Source of the DNA: Bos javanicus
Taxonomy: Eukaryota > Chordata > Mammalia > Artiodactyla > Bovidae
Reading direction: 5' to 3'
NCBI RefSeq assembly: GCF_032452875.1
Contig: NW_026893850.1
Location: forward strand, 248,001-312,000
DNA: 64,000 nucleotides
The notes under the pieces were generated by a model, which made no database searches, had not been told where the DNA came from, and was given only the letters and a program-made list of their open reading frames with translations. Positions 13,145-27,351 of this stretch are shown here, piece by piece. Position 1 is the stretch's first letter. The number at the start of each line of letters is the position of its first letter. The position numbers were made by a program, and so were the translations under genes.

Positions 13145-15163
13145 CCTGATCACGTGACTGAGCATGCACTGTTCACGTGGCTGATCATACACTGATCACG
13201 TGATGATCATGCACTGATCACGTGACTGATCATGCACTGATCACGTGGCTATCATGCACTGATCACGTGGCTGATCATGCACTGATCACGGGACTGATCA
13301 TGCACTGATCACGGGCTATCATGCACTGACACATGACTTCACATGCACTGATCACGTGACTGATCATGCACTGATCACGTGGCTGATCATGCACTGATCA
13401 CGTGGCTATCATGCACTGATCACGTGGCTGATCATGCACTGATCACGTAGCTACATGCACTGGTCACGTGACTGATCATGCACTGATCACGTAATTGATC
13501 ATGCACTGATCACGTGGCTGATCATGCACTGATCACGTGGCTGATCATGCACTGATCACGTGACTGATCATGCACTGATCACGTGACTGATCATGCACTG
13601 ATCACGTGGCTATCATGCACTGATCACGTGGCTGATCATGCACTGATCACGTGCCTGATCATGCACTGATCACGTGGCTGATCATGCACTGATCACGTGA
13701 CTGATCATGCACTGATCACGTGACTGATCATGCACTGATCACGTGGCTATCATGCACTGATCACGTGGCTGATCATGCATGATCACGCAGCTACCATGTA
13801 CTGATCACATGACTGATCATGCACTGATCACGTGACTGATCATGCACTGATCACGTGGCTATCATGCACTGATCACGTGGCTGATCATGCACTGATCATG
13901 TAGCTACCATGTACTGGTCACGTGAATGATCATGCACTGATCACGTGACTGATCATGCACTGATCACGTGGCTATCATGCACTGATCACGTGACTGATCA
14001 TGCACTGATCACGTCTATATCATGCACTGATCACATGACTGATCATGCACTGATCACGTGGATGATCATGCACTGATCATGACTGATCATGCACTGATCA
14101 CGTGGCTATCATGCACTGATCACGTGGCTGATCATGCACTGATCACGTGACTGATCATGCACTGATCACGTGGCTGATCATGCACTGATCACGTGACTGA
14201 TCATGCACTGATCACGTGACTGATCATGCACTGATCACGTGGCTATCATGCACTGATCACGTGGCTGATCATACACTGATCACGTGACTGATCATGCACT
14301 GATCACGTGGCTGATCATGCACTGATCACGTGGCTGATCATGCACTGATCACGTGGCTGATCACACACTGTCACGTGACATATCATGCACTGATCACGTG
14401 GCACTCATGCACTGATCACGTGGCTGATCATACACTGATCACGTAACTCATCATGCACACATCACGTGGCTATCATGCACTGATCACGTGGCTGTCATGC
14501 AATGATCACGTAGCTACCATATACTGATCACGTGACTGATCATGCACTGATCACGTAAATGATCATGCACTGATCACGTGACTGATCATGCACTGATCAC
14601 GTGACTGATCATGCACTGATCACGTGGCTATCATGCACTGCTCACGTGGCTGATCATGCACGATCACGTAGCAACCATGTACTGGTCACGTGACTGATCA
14701 TGCACTGATCACGTAATTGATCATGCACTGATCACGTGGCTCATCATGCACTGATCACGTGGCTGATCACACACGATCACGTGACTGATCATGCACTGAT
14801 CACGTGACTGATCATGCACTGATCACGTGGCTATCATGCACTGATCACGTGGATATCATGCACTGATCACGTGGCTGATCACACACTATCACGTGACTGA
14901 TCATGCACTGATCACGGGACTATCATGCACTGATCACGTGACTGATCATGCACTGATCACGTGACTGATCATGCACTGATCACGTGGCTATCATGCACTG
15001 CTCACGTGGCTGATCATGCAATGATCATACAGCTACCATGTACTGTCACGTGACTGATCATGCACTGATCACATAATTGATCATGCACTGATCACGTGGC
15101 TTATCATGCACTGATCATGTGACTGATCATGCACTGATCATGTTTGGCGTCATACACTGATCA
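12906..15163 (+). repeat. Variant 2.26-kb unit lacking C and A blocks
   Basis: It begins with a B block (12,906) but runs 2,258 bp to the next B block with no C or A block between. After 13,145 it holds only E-box satellite. From about 14,387 it matches the first 775 bases of the window. It interrupts the regular 3.03-kb phase and marks a rearrangement point of the array. Confidence 0.8.
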
Positions 15164-15401
15164 TGTGCCTCTGGAGGCAATGAACATAGAGCTGAGTAGG
15201 CAGGAATCAGTCAGCAGGCTATAATCATGGAACTCACCTCTGAGAAATCATGCTGCTCAGCTGGCAATAATCAAGTAGATGAGCAGGCAGGAATTACGCA
15301 GCACAGGTGGCAATTGTCAGGAGATGACAGGCAGGAATCGTGCAGCTCAGCTGGCAATTGTCAAGCAGATGAGCAGACAGTAATCACGCAGCTCAGCAGG
15401 C
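15164..15401 (+). repeat. Leader-derived block, type B (238 bp)
   Basis: Type B with GTCAGGAGATGACAGG. It corresponds to the block at 776 at the 14.39-kb offset. Confidence 0.88.
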
Positions 15402-15751
15402 CCTGATCACGTGACTGAGCATGCACTGTTCACGTGGCTGATCATACACTGATCACGTGACTGATCATGCACTGATCACGTGACTGATCATGCACTGATC
15501 ACGTGGCTATCATGCACTGATCACGTGGCTGATCATGCACTGATCACGTGACTGATCATGCACTGATCACGTGGCTATCATGCACTGATCACGTGGCTGA
15601 TCATGCACTGATCACGTGGCTATCATGCACTGATCACGTGACTGATCATGCACTGATCACGTGACTGATCATGCACTGATCACGTGGCTTATCATGCACT
15701 GATCATGTGACTGATCATGCACTGATCATGTTTGGTGTCATACACTGATCA

Positions 15752-15945
15752 TGTGCCTCTGGAGGCAATGAACAAAGAGCTGAGTAGGCAGGAATCAGTC
15801 AGCAGGCTATAATCATGGAACTCTGCTCTGAGAAATCATGCTGCTCAGCTGGCAATAATCAAGCAGATGAGCAGGCAGGAATTACGCAGCACAGGTGGCA
15901 ATTGTCAAGCAGATGAGCAGACAGTAATCACGCAGCTCAGCAGGC
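15752..15945 (+). repeat. Leader-derived block, type C (194 bp)
   Basis: Type C combining CTCTGCTCTGAG (as at 1,363) with CAAGCAGATG and a CAGGCACTG end (as at 4,394). Confidence 0.88.
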
Positions 15946-17283
15946 ACTGATCACGTGACTGAGCATGCACTGTCACGTGGCTGATCACACACTGATCACG
16001 TGACTGATCATGCACTGATCACGTGGCTATCATGCACTGATCACGTGATTGATCATGCACTGATCACGTCATATCATGCACTGATCACGTGGCTATCATG
16101 CACTGATCACGTGGCTGATCATGCACTGATCACGTGACTGATCATGCACTGATCACGTAGCTATCATGCACTGATCACGTGGCTGATCATGCACTGATCA
16201 CGGGACTGATCATGCACTGATCACGGCTATCATGCACTGATCACGACTGACATGCACTGATCACGTGGATGATCATGCACTGATCACGTGACTGATCATG
16301 CACTGATCACGTGACTGATCATGCACTGATCACGTGGCTATCATGCACTGATCACGTGGCTATCATGCACTGATCACGTGACTGATCATGCACTGATCAC
16401 GTGTCTATCATGCACTGATCACGTGGCTGATCATGCACTGATCACGTGACTGATCATGCACTGATCACGTGGCTGATCATGCACTGATCACGTGACTGAT
16501 CATGCACTGATCACGTGGCTATCATGCACTGATCACGTGGCTATCATGCACTGATCACGTGGCTGATCATGCACTGATCACGTGACTGATCATGCACTGA
16601 TCACGTGGCTATCATGCACTGATCACGTGGCTGATCATGCACTGATCACGTGACTGATCATGCACTGATCACGTGACTGATCATGCACTGATCACGTGGC
16701 TATCATGCACTGATCACGTGGCTGATCATACACTGATCACGTGCCTGATCATGCACTGATCACGTGGCTGATCATGCACTGATCACGTGACTGATCATGC
16801 ACTGATCACGTGTCTGATCATGCACTGATCACGTGGCTATCATGCACTGCTCACGTGGCTGATCATGCATGATCACGCAGCTACCATGTACTGGTCACAT
16901 GACTGATCATGCACTGATCACGTGACTGATCATGCACTGATCACGTGGCTATCATGCACTACTCACGTGGCTGATCATGCAATGATCATGTAGCTACCAT
17001 GTACAGGTCACGTGAATGATCATACACCCATCAGGTGACTGATCATGCACTGATCACGTCTATATCATGCACTGATCACATGACTGCCCATGCACTGATC
17101 ACGTGGATGATCATACACTAATCATGTGACAGATCATGCACTGATCACGTGGCTGATCATGCACTGACACTGTGACTGAGCATGGACTGATCACATGACT
17201 ATCATGTAGTGATCACGTGACTTAATGGCGCTGATCATGTGACTGATCATGCGCTGATCATGTTTGCTATCATACACTGATCA

Positions 17284-17526
17284 TGTGCCTCTGGAGGCAA
17301 TAAACAAAGAGCTGAGTAGGCACGAATCAAACAGTCAGCAGGCAATAATCATGGAACTCAGGTGTGAGGAATCATGCTGCTCAGCTGGCAATAATCAAGC
17401 AGCTGAGCAGGCAGGAATTACGCAGCACAGCTGGCAATTGTCAAGCAGATGACAGGCAGGAATCATGCAGCTCAGCTGGCAATTGTCAAGCAGATGAGCA
17501 GACAGTAATTACGCAGCTCAGCAGGC
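17284..17526 (+). repeat. Leader-derived block, type A (243 bp)
   Basis: Type A. The last repeat has GTAATTACGCAG where its relatives have GTAATCACGCAG. Confidence 0.9.
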
Positions 17527-18148
17527 CCTGATCACGTGGCTGATCATGCACTGATCACGTGGCTGATCATGCACTGATCACGTGGCTGATCATGCACTGA
17601 TCACGTGGCTGATCATGCACTGATCACGTGGCTGATCATGCACTGATCACGTGCTGATCATGCACTGATCACGTGACTGATCATGCACTGATCACGTGGC
17701 TGATCATGCACTGATCACGTGGCTGATCATGCACTGATCACGTGGCTGATCACACACTGATCACGTGACTGATCATGCACTGATCACGTGACTGATCATG
17801 CACTGATCACGTGGCTATCATGCACTGATCACGTGGCTATCATGCACTGATCACGTGGCTGATCACACTGATCACGTGACTGATCATGCACTGATCACGT
17901 GGCTGATCATGCACTGATCACGTGACTGATCATGCACTGATCACGTGACTGATCATGCACTGATCACGTGGCTATCATGCACTGCTCACGTGGCTGATCA
18001 TGCAATGATCATACAGCTACCATGTACTGGTCACGTGACTGATCATGCACTGATCACGTAATTGATCATGCACTGATCACGTGGCTTATCATGCACTGAT
18101 CATGTGACTGATCATGCACTGATCATGTTTGGCGTCATACACTGATCA

Positions 18149-18385
18149 TGTGCCTCTGGAGGCAATGAACATAGAGCTGAGTAGGCAGGAATCAGTCAGC
18201 AGGCTATAATCATGGAACTCACCTCTGAGAAATCATGCTGCTCAGCTGGCAATAATCAAGTAGATGAGCAGGCAGGAATTACGCAGCACAGGTGGCAATT
18301 GTCAGAGATGACAGGCAGGAATCGTGCAGCTCAGCTGGCAATTGTCAAGCAGATGAGCAGACAGTAATCACGCAGCTCAGCAGGC
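18149..18385 (+). repeat. Leader-derived block, type B (237 bp)
   Basis: Type B with the shortened join GTCAGAGATGACAGG, otherwise seen only at 776. Confidence 0.88.
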
Positions 18386-18735
18386 CCTGATCACGTGACT
18401 GAGCATGCACTGTTCACGTGGCTGATCATACACTGATCACGTGACTGATCATGCACTGATCACGTGACTGATCATGCACTGATCACGTGGCTATCATGCA
18501 CTGATCACGTGGCTGATCATGCACTGATCACGTGACTGATCATGCACTGATCACGTGGCTATCATGCACTGATCACGTGGCTGATCATGCACTGATCACG
18601 TGGCTATCATGCACTGATCACGTGACTGATCATGCACTGATCACGTGACTGATCATGCACTGATCACGTGGCTTATCATGCACTGATCATGTGACTGATC
18701 ATGTGCTGATCATGTTTGGTGTCATACACTGATCA

Positions 18736-18929
18736 TGTGCCTCTGGAGGCAATGAACAAAGAGCTGAGTAGGCAGGAATCAGTCAGCAGGCTATAATCAT
18801 GGAACTCTGCTCTGAGAAATCATGCTGCTCAGCTGGCAATAATCAAGCAGATGAGCAGGCAGGAATTACGCAGCACAGGTGGCAATTGTCAAGCAGATGA
18901 GCAGACAGTAATCACGCAGCTCAGCAGGC
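18736..18929 (+). repeat. Leader-derived block, type C (194 bp)
   Basis: Last type C block of the window, with the same variants as the copy at 15,752. Type C is confined to the 3-kb HOR region. Confidence 0.88.
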
Positions 18930-20269
18930 ACTGATCACGTGACTGAGCATGCACTGTTCACGTGGCTGATCACACACTGATCACGTGACTGATCATGCAC
19001 TGATCACGTGGCTATCATGCACTGATCACGTGATTGATCATGCACTGATCACGTCATATCATGCACTGATCACGTGGCTATCATGCACTGATCACGTGGC
19101 TGATCATGCACTGATCACGTGACTGATCATGCACTGATCACGTGGCTATCATGCACTGATCACGTGGCTGATCATGCACTGATCACGGGACTGATCATGC
19201 ACTGATCACGGGCTATCATGCACTGATCACATGACTGACATGCACTGATCACGTGGATGATCATGCACTGATCACGTGACTGATCATGCACTGATCACGT
19301 GACTGATCATGCACTGATCACGTGGCTATCATGCACTGATCACGTGGCTATCATGCACTGATCACGTGACTGATCATGCACTGATCACGTGTCTATCATG
19401 CACTGATCACGTGGCTGATCATGCACTGATCACGTGACTGATCATGCACTGATCACGTGGCTGATCATGCACTGATCACGTGACTGATCATGCACTGATC
19501 ACGTGGCTATCATGCACTGATCACGTGGCTATCATGCACTGATCACGTGGCTGATCATGCACTGATCACGTGACTGATCATGCACTGATCACGTGGCTAT
19601 CATGCACTGATCACGTGGCTGATCATACACTGATCACGTGACTGATCATGCACTGATCACGTGACTGATCATGCACTGATCACGTGGCTATCATGCACTG
19701 ATCACGTGGCTGATCATACACTGATCACGTGCCTGATCATGCACTGATCACGTGGCTGATCATGCACTGATCACGTGACTGATCATGCACTGATCACGTG
19801 TCTGATCATGCACTGATCACGTGGCTATCATGCACTGCACGTGGCTGATCATGCATGATCACGCAGCTACCATGTACTGGTCACATGACTGATCATGCAC
19901 TGATCACGTGACTGATCATGCACTGATCACGTGGCTATCATGCACTACTCACGTGGCTGATCATGCAATGATCATGTAGCTACCATGTACAGGTCACGTG
20001 AATGATCATACACTGATCAGGTGACTGATCATGCACTGATCACGTCTATATCATGCACTGATCACATGACTGCCCATGCACTGATCACGTGGATGATCAT
20101 ACACTAATCATGTGACAGATCATGCACTGATCACGTGGCTGATCATGCACTGACACTGTGACTGAGCATGGACTGATCACATGACTATCATGTAGTGATC
20201 ACGTGACTTAATGGCGCTGATCATGTGACTGATCATGCGCTGATCATGTTTGCTATCATACACTGATCA

Positions 20270-20512
20270 TGTGCCTCTGGAGGCAATAAACAAAGAGCTG
20301 AGTAGGCACGAATCAAACAGTCAGCAGGCAATAATCATGGAACTCAGGTGTGAGGAATCATGCTGCTCAGCTGGCAATAATCAAGCAGCTGAGCAGGCAG
20401 GAATTACGCAGCACAGCTGGCAATTGTCAAGCAGATGACAGGCAGGAATCGTGCAGCTCAGCTGGCAATTGTCAAGCAGATGAGCAGACAGTAATCACGC
20501 AGCTCAGCAGGC
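20270..20512 (+). repeat. Leader-derived block, type A (243 bp)
   Basis: Type A with GGTGTGAGG. From the next copy onward this site reads AGCTGTGAGG, apart from the blocks at 37,274 and 53,392, so it dates a change in block lineage. Confidence 0.9.
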
Positions 20513-22015
20513 CCTGATCACGTGACTGAGCATGCACTGATCACGTGGCTGATCATGCACTGATCACGTGGCTGATCATGCACTGATCACGTGGCTGATC
20601 ATGCACTGATCACGTGACTGATCATGCACTGATCACGTGACTGATCATGCACTGATCACGTGGCTGATCATGCACTGATCACGTGGCTGATCATGCACTG
20701 ATCACGTGGCTATCATGCACTGATCACGTGGCTGATCACACACGATCACGTGACTGATCATGCACTGATCACGTGGCTATCATGCACTGATCACGTGGCT
20801 ATCATGCACTGATCACGTGGCTGATCATGCACTGATCACGTGACTGATCATGCACTGATCACGTGATGATCATGCACTGATCACGTGGCTATCATGCACT
20901 GATCACGTGGCTGATCATGCACTGATCACGTGACTGATCATGCACTGATCACTGGCTATCATGCACTGATCACTGGCTATCATGCACTGATCACGTGGCT
21001 GATCATGCACTGATCACGTGACTGATCATGCACTGATCACGTCTATATCATGCACTGATCACATGACTGATCATGCACTGATCACGTGGATGATCATGCA
21101 CTGATCATGACTGATCATGCACTGATCACGTGGCTATCATGCACTGATCACGTGGCTGATCATGCACTGATCACGTAGCTACCATGTACTGATCACGTGA
21201 CTGATCATGCACTGATCACGTAATTGATCATGCACTGATCACGTGACTGATCATGCACTGATCACGTGACTGATCATGCACTGATCACGTGACTGATCAT
21301 GCACTGATCACGTGGCTATCATGCACTGATCACGTGGCTGATCATGCACTGATCACGTAGCTACCATGCACTGATCACGTGACTGATCATGCACTGATCA
21401 CGTAATTGATCATGCACTGATCACGTGGCTGATCATGCACTGATCACGTGGCTGATCATGCACTGATCACGTGACTGATCATGCACTGATCACGTGACTG
21501 ATCATGCACTGATCACGTGGCTATCATGCACTGATCACGTGGCTGATCATGCACTGATCACGTGCCTGATCATGCACTGATCACATGACTGATCATGCAC
21601 TGATCACGTGACTGATCATGCACTGATCACGTGGCTATCATGCACTACTCACGTGGCTGATCATGCAATGATCATGTAGCTACCATGTACAGGTCACGTG
21701 ACTGATCATACACCCATCAGGTGACTGATCATGCACTGATCACGTGGCTATCATGCACTGATCACGTGGCTGATCATGCACTGATCACGTGCCTGATCAT
21801 GCACTGATCACGTGACTGATCATGCACTGATCACGTGGCTGATCATGCACTGATCACGTGACTGATCATGCACTGATCACGTGGCTGATCATGCACTGAT
21901 ACCGTGACTGAGCATGGACTGATCACATGACTATCATGTAGTGATCACGTGACTTAATGGCGCTGATCATGTGACTGATCATGCGCTGATCATGTTTGCT
22001 ATCATACACTGATCA
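20513..22015 (+). repeat. E-box satellite spacer without B or C block
   Basis: About 1.5 kb of 22/23-bp units only. It has unusual contracted units (CACTGGCTATC at about 20,950-20,980) and then an approach to an A block with the usual CATGTG forms. I see no other feature. Confidence 0.85.
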
Positions 22016-22258
22016 TGTGCCTCTGGAGGCAATAAACAAAGAGCTGAGTAGGCACGAATCAAACAGTCAGCAGGCAATAATCATGGAACTCAGCTGTGAG
22101 GAATCATGCTGCTCAGCTGGCAATAATCAAGCAGCTGAGCAGGCAGGAATTACGCAGCACAGCTGGCAATTGTCAAGCAGATGACAGGCAGGAATCGTGC
22201 AGCTCAGCTGGCAATTGTCAAGCAGATGAGCAGACAGTAATCACGCAGCTCAGCAGGC
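22016..22258 (+). repeat. Leader-derived block, type A (243 bp)
   Basis: First type A copy with CTCAGCTGTGAGG. It runs out as CAGGCCCAGATCACG. Confidence 0.9.
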
Positions 22259-23692
22259 CCAGATCACGTGACTGAGCATGCACTGTTCACGTGGCTGATC
22301 ATACACTGATCACGTGATGATCATGCACTGATCACTTGGATATCATGCACTGATCACGTGGCTGATCATACACTGTTCACGTGTCTGACCATGCACTGAT
22401 CACGTGGCTGATCATACACTGCTCACGTAACTGATCATGCACTGATCACGTGGCTATCATGCACTGATCACGTGGCTGAACATGCACTGTTCACGTGGCT
22501 GATCACACACCTGTCACGTGACATATCATGCACTGATCACGTGGCACTCATGCACTGATCACGTGGCTGATCATACTCTGCTCACGTAACTGATCATGCA
22601 CACATCACGTGGCTATCATGCACTGCTCACGTGGCTCGTCATGGAATGATCACGTAGCTACCATATACTGGTCACGTGACTGATCATGCACAGATCACGT
22701 AAATGATCATGCACTGTTCGCGTGACTGATCATGTACTGATCACGTGACTGATCATGCACTGATCACGTGGCTATCATGCTCTGCTCACGTGGCTGATCA
22801 TGCACTGATCACGTAGCAACCATGCACTGATCACGTGACTGATCATGCACTGATCACGTGGCTCATCATGCACTGATCACGTGGCTGATCACACATGATC
22901 ACGTGACTGATCATGCACTGATCACGTGGCTCTCATGCACTGATCACGTGGCTGTCATGCACTGATCACGTGGATATCATGCACTGATCACGTGGCTGAT
23001 CACACACGATCACATGACTGATCATGCACTGATCACGTGGCTATCATGCACTGATCACGTGGCTATCATGCACTGATCACGTGGCTGATCATGCACTGAT
23101 CACGTAGCTACCATGTACTGATCACGTGACTGATCATGCACTGATCACGTAACTGATCATGCACTGATCACGTGACTGATCATGCACTGATCACGTGGCT
23201 ATCATGCACTGATCACGTGGCTGATCATGCACTGATCACGTGCCTGATCATGCACTGATCACATGACTGATCATGCACTGATCACGTGACTGATCATGCA
23301 CTGATCACGTGGCTATCATGCACTACTCACGTGGCTGATCATGCAATGATCATGTAGCTACCATGTACTGGTCACGTGACTGATCATACACCCATCAGGT
23401 GACGGATCATGCACTGATCACGTGGCTATCATGCACTGATCACGTGGCTGATCATGCACTGATCACGTGCCTGATCATGCACTGATCACGTGACTGATCA
23501 TGCACTGATCACGTGGCTATCATGCACTGATCACGTGGCTGATCATGCACTGATCACGTGGCTGATCATGCACTGATACCGTGACTGAGCATGGACTGAT
23601 CACATGACTATCATGTAGTGATCACGTGACTTAATGGCGCTGATCATGTGACTGATCATGCGCTGATCATGTTTGCTATCATACACTGATCA

Positions 23693-23935
23693 TGTGCCTC
23701 TGGAGGCAATAAACAAAGAGCTGAGTAGGCACGAATCAAACAGTCAGCAGGCAATAATCATGGAACTCAGCTGTGAGGACTCATGCTGCTCAGCTGGCAA
23801 TAATCAAGCAGCTGAGCAGGCAGGAATTACGCAGCACAGCTGGCAATTGTCAAGCAGATGACAGGCAGGAATCGTGCAGCTCAGCTGGCAATTGTCAAGC
23901 AGATGAGCAGACAGTAATCACGCAGCTCAGCAGGC
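23693..23935 (+). repeat. Leader-derived block, type A (243 bp)
   Basis: Type A with the private change GAGGACTCATG. Otherwise like the copy at 22,016. Confidence 0.9.
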
Positions 23936-24807
23936 CCTGATCACGTGACTGAGCATGCACTGTTCACGTGGCTGATCATACACTGATCACGTGATGATCA
24001 TGCACTGATCACTTGGATATCATGCACTGATCACGTGGCTGATCATACACTGTTCACGTGTCTGACCATGCACTGATCACGTGGCTGATCATACACTGCT
24101 CACGTAACTGATCATGCACTGATCACGTGGCTATCATGCACTGATCACGTGGCTGAACATGCACTGTTCACGTGGCTGATCACACACCTGTCACGTGACA
24201 TATCATGCACTGATCACGTGGCACTCATGCACTGATCACGTGGCTGATCATACTCTGCTCACGTAACTGATCATGCACACATCACGTGGCTATCATGCAC
24301 TGCTCACGTGGCTCGTCATGGAATGATCACGTAGCTACCATATACTGGTCACGTGACTGATCATGCACAGATCACGTAAATGATCATGCACTGATCACGT
24401 GACTGATCATGCACTGATCACGTGGCTATCATGCACTGATCACGTGGCTGATCATGCAATGATCACGTAGCTACCATGTACTGGTCACGTGACTGATCAT
24501 GCACTGATCACGTAATTGATCATGCACTGATCACGTGGCTGATCATGCACTGATCACGTGGCTGATCATGCACTGATCACGTGACTGATCATGCACTGAT
24601 CACGTGGCTGATCATGCACTGATCACGTGACTGATCATGCACTGATCACGTGACTGATCATGCACTGATCACGTGGCTATCATGCACTGATCACGTGGCT
24701 GATCATGCACTGATCACGCAGCTATCATGTACTGATCACGTGACTGATCATGCACTGATCACGTGACTGATCATGCACTGATCATGTTTGCTATCATACA
24801 CTGATCA

Positions 24808-25050
24808 TGTGCCTCTGGAGGCAATAAACAAAGAGCTGAGTAGGCACGAATCAAACAGTCAGCAGGCAATAATCATGGAACTCAGCTGTGAGGAATCATG
24901 CTGCTCAGCTGGCAATAATCAAGCAGCTGAGCAGGCAGGAATTACGCAGCACAGCTGGCAATTGTCAAGCAGATGACAGGCAGGAATCGTGCAGCTCAGC
25001 TGGCAATTGTCAAGCAGATGAGCAGACAGTAATCACGCAGCTCAGCAGGC
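24808..25050 (+). repeat. Leader-derived block, type A (243 bp)
   Basis: Type A, first block of the 4.33-kb HOR. It is preceded directly by plain satellite without the usual CTTAATGGCGCTG lead-in, a feature shared with its partner at 29,135. Confidence 0.9.
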
Positions 25051-27112
25051 CCTGATCACGTGACTGAGCATGCACTGTTCACGTGGCTGATCATACACTG
25101 ATCACGTGACTGATCATGCACTGATCACGTGGATATCATGCACTGATCACGTGGCTGATCATACACTGATCACGTGTCTGACCATGCACTGATCACGTGG
25201 CTGATCATACACTGCTCACGTAACTGATCATGCACTGATCACGTGGCTATCATGCACTGATCACGTGGCTGATCATGCACTGTTCACGTGGCTGATCACA
25301 CACTGTCACGTGACATATCATGCACTGATCACGTGGCACTCATGCACTGATCACGTGGCTGATCATACACTGATCACGTAACTCATCATGCACTGATCAC
25401 GTGGCTATCATGCACTGCTCACGTGGCTGTCATGCAATGATCACGTAGCTACCATGTACTGTCACGTGACTGATCATGCACTGATCACGTAATGATCATG
25501 CACTGATCACGTGGCTGATCATGCACTGATCACGTGACTGATCATGCACTGATCACGTGACTGATCATGCACTGATCACGTGGCTATCATGCACTGATCA
25601 CGTGGCTGATCATGCACTGATCACGTAGCAACCATATACTGGTCACATGACTGATCATGCACTGATCACGTGGCTGATCATGCACTGATCACGTGACTGA
25701 TCATGCACTGATCACGTGACTGATCATGCACTGATCACGTGGCTATCATGCACTGATCACGTGGCTGATCATGCACTGATCACGTAGCAACCATGTACTG
25801 GTCACGTGACTGATCATGCACTGATCACGTAATTGATCATGCACTGATCACGTGGCTGATCATGCACTGATCACGTGGCTGATCACACATGATCACGTGA
25901 CTGATCATGCACTGATCACGTGGCTATCATGCACTGATCACGTGGCTGATCATGCACTGATCACGTGGATATCATGCACTGATCACGTGGCTGATCATGC
26001 ACTGATCACATGACTGATCATGCACTGATCACGTGGCTATCATGCACTGATCACGTGGCTATCATGCACTGATCACGTGGCTGATCATGCAATGATCACG
26101 TAGCTACCATGCACTGATCACGTGACTGATCATGCACTGATCACGTCATGATCATGCACTGATCACGTGACTGATCATGCACTGATCACGTGACTGATCA
26201 TGCACTGATCACGTGGCTATCATGCACTGATCACGTGGCTGATCATGCACTGATCACGTAGCAACCATGCACTGGTCACGTGACTGATCATGCACTGATC
26301 ACGTAACTGATCATGCACTGATCACGTGGCTGATCATGCACTGATCACGTGGCTGATCACACATGATCACGTGACTGATCATGCACTGATCACGTGGCTA
26401 TCATGCACTGATCACGTGGCTGATCATGCACTGATCACGTGGCTATCATGCACTGATCACGTGGCTGATCATGCAATGATCACGTAGCTACATGCACTGA
26501 TCACGTGACTGATCATGCACTGATCACGTGACTGATCATGCACTGATCACGTGGCTGATCATGCACTGATCACGTGGCTGATCACACATCACGTGACTGA
26601 TCATGCACTGATCACGTGACTGATCATGCACTGATCACGTGGCTATCATGCACTGATCACGTGGATCACATGCACTGATCACGTGGCTGATCACACACGA
26701 TCACGTGACTGATCATGCACTGATCACGTGGCTATCATGCACTGATCACGTGGCTATCATGCACTGATCACGTGGCTGATCATGCACTGATCACGCAGCT
26801 ACCATGCACTGGTCACGTGACTGATCATGCACTGATCACGTGACTGATCATGCACTGATCACGTGACTGATCATGCACTGATCACGTGACTGATCATGCA
26901 CTGATCACGTGACTGATCATGCACTGATCACGTGGCTATCATGCACTGATCACGTGGCTGATCATGCACTGATCACGCAGCTACCATGCACTGATCACGT
27001 GACTGATCATGCACTGATCACATAACTGATCATGCACTGATCACGTGGCTTATCATGCACTGATCATGTGACTGATCATGCACTGATCATGTTTGGTGTC
27101 ATACACTGATCA

Positions 27113-27351
27113 TGTGCCTCTGGAGGCAATGAACAAAGAGCTGAGTAGGCAGGAATCAGTCAGCAGGCTATAATCATGGAACTCAGCTCTGAGAAATCAT
27201 GCTGCTCAGCTGGCAATAATCAAGTAGCTGAGCAGGCAGGAATTACGCAGCACAGCTGGCAATTGTCAAGCAGATGACAGGCAGGAATCATGCAGCTCAG
27301 CTGGCAATTGTCAAGCAGATGAGCAGACAGTAATCACGCAGCTCAGCAGGC
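27113..27351 (+). repeat. Leader-derived block, type B (239 bp)
   Basis: Type B with type A features inside (CAAGTAGCTGAGC and CACAGCTGG), consistent with gene conversion between block types. Confidence 0.88.

Larger units (their letters stand above)
15164..18148 (+). repeat. 3.0-kb higher-order repeat, copy 5
   Basis: Unit of 2,985 bp, about 50 bp shorter than copies 1-4, with blocks B (15,164), C (15,752) and A (17,284). It corresponds to copy 1 at an offset of about 14.39 kb. Confidence 0.88.
18149..20512 (+). repeat. 3.0-kb higher-order repeat, copy 6 (to end of its A block)
   Basis: Blocks B (18,149), C (18,736) and A (20,270) lie in the same order and spacing as in copy 2, at an offset of about 14.34 kb. 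After the A block the register to copy 3 is lost, so the regular 3-kb HOR ends near here. Confidence 0.85.
22016..24807 (+). repeat. A-block units of 1.68 and 1.12 kb
   Basis: Two A blocks (22,016 and 23,693) begin units of 1,677 and 1,115 bp. The 440 bp after each block are nearly identical, including ACTTGGATATC and GTCATGGAATG, and then the units diverge, the second being cut short before the next A block at 24,808. Confidence 0.8.
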
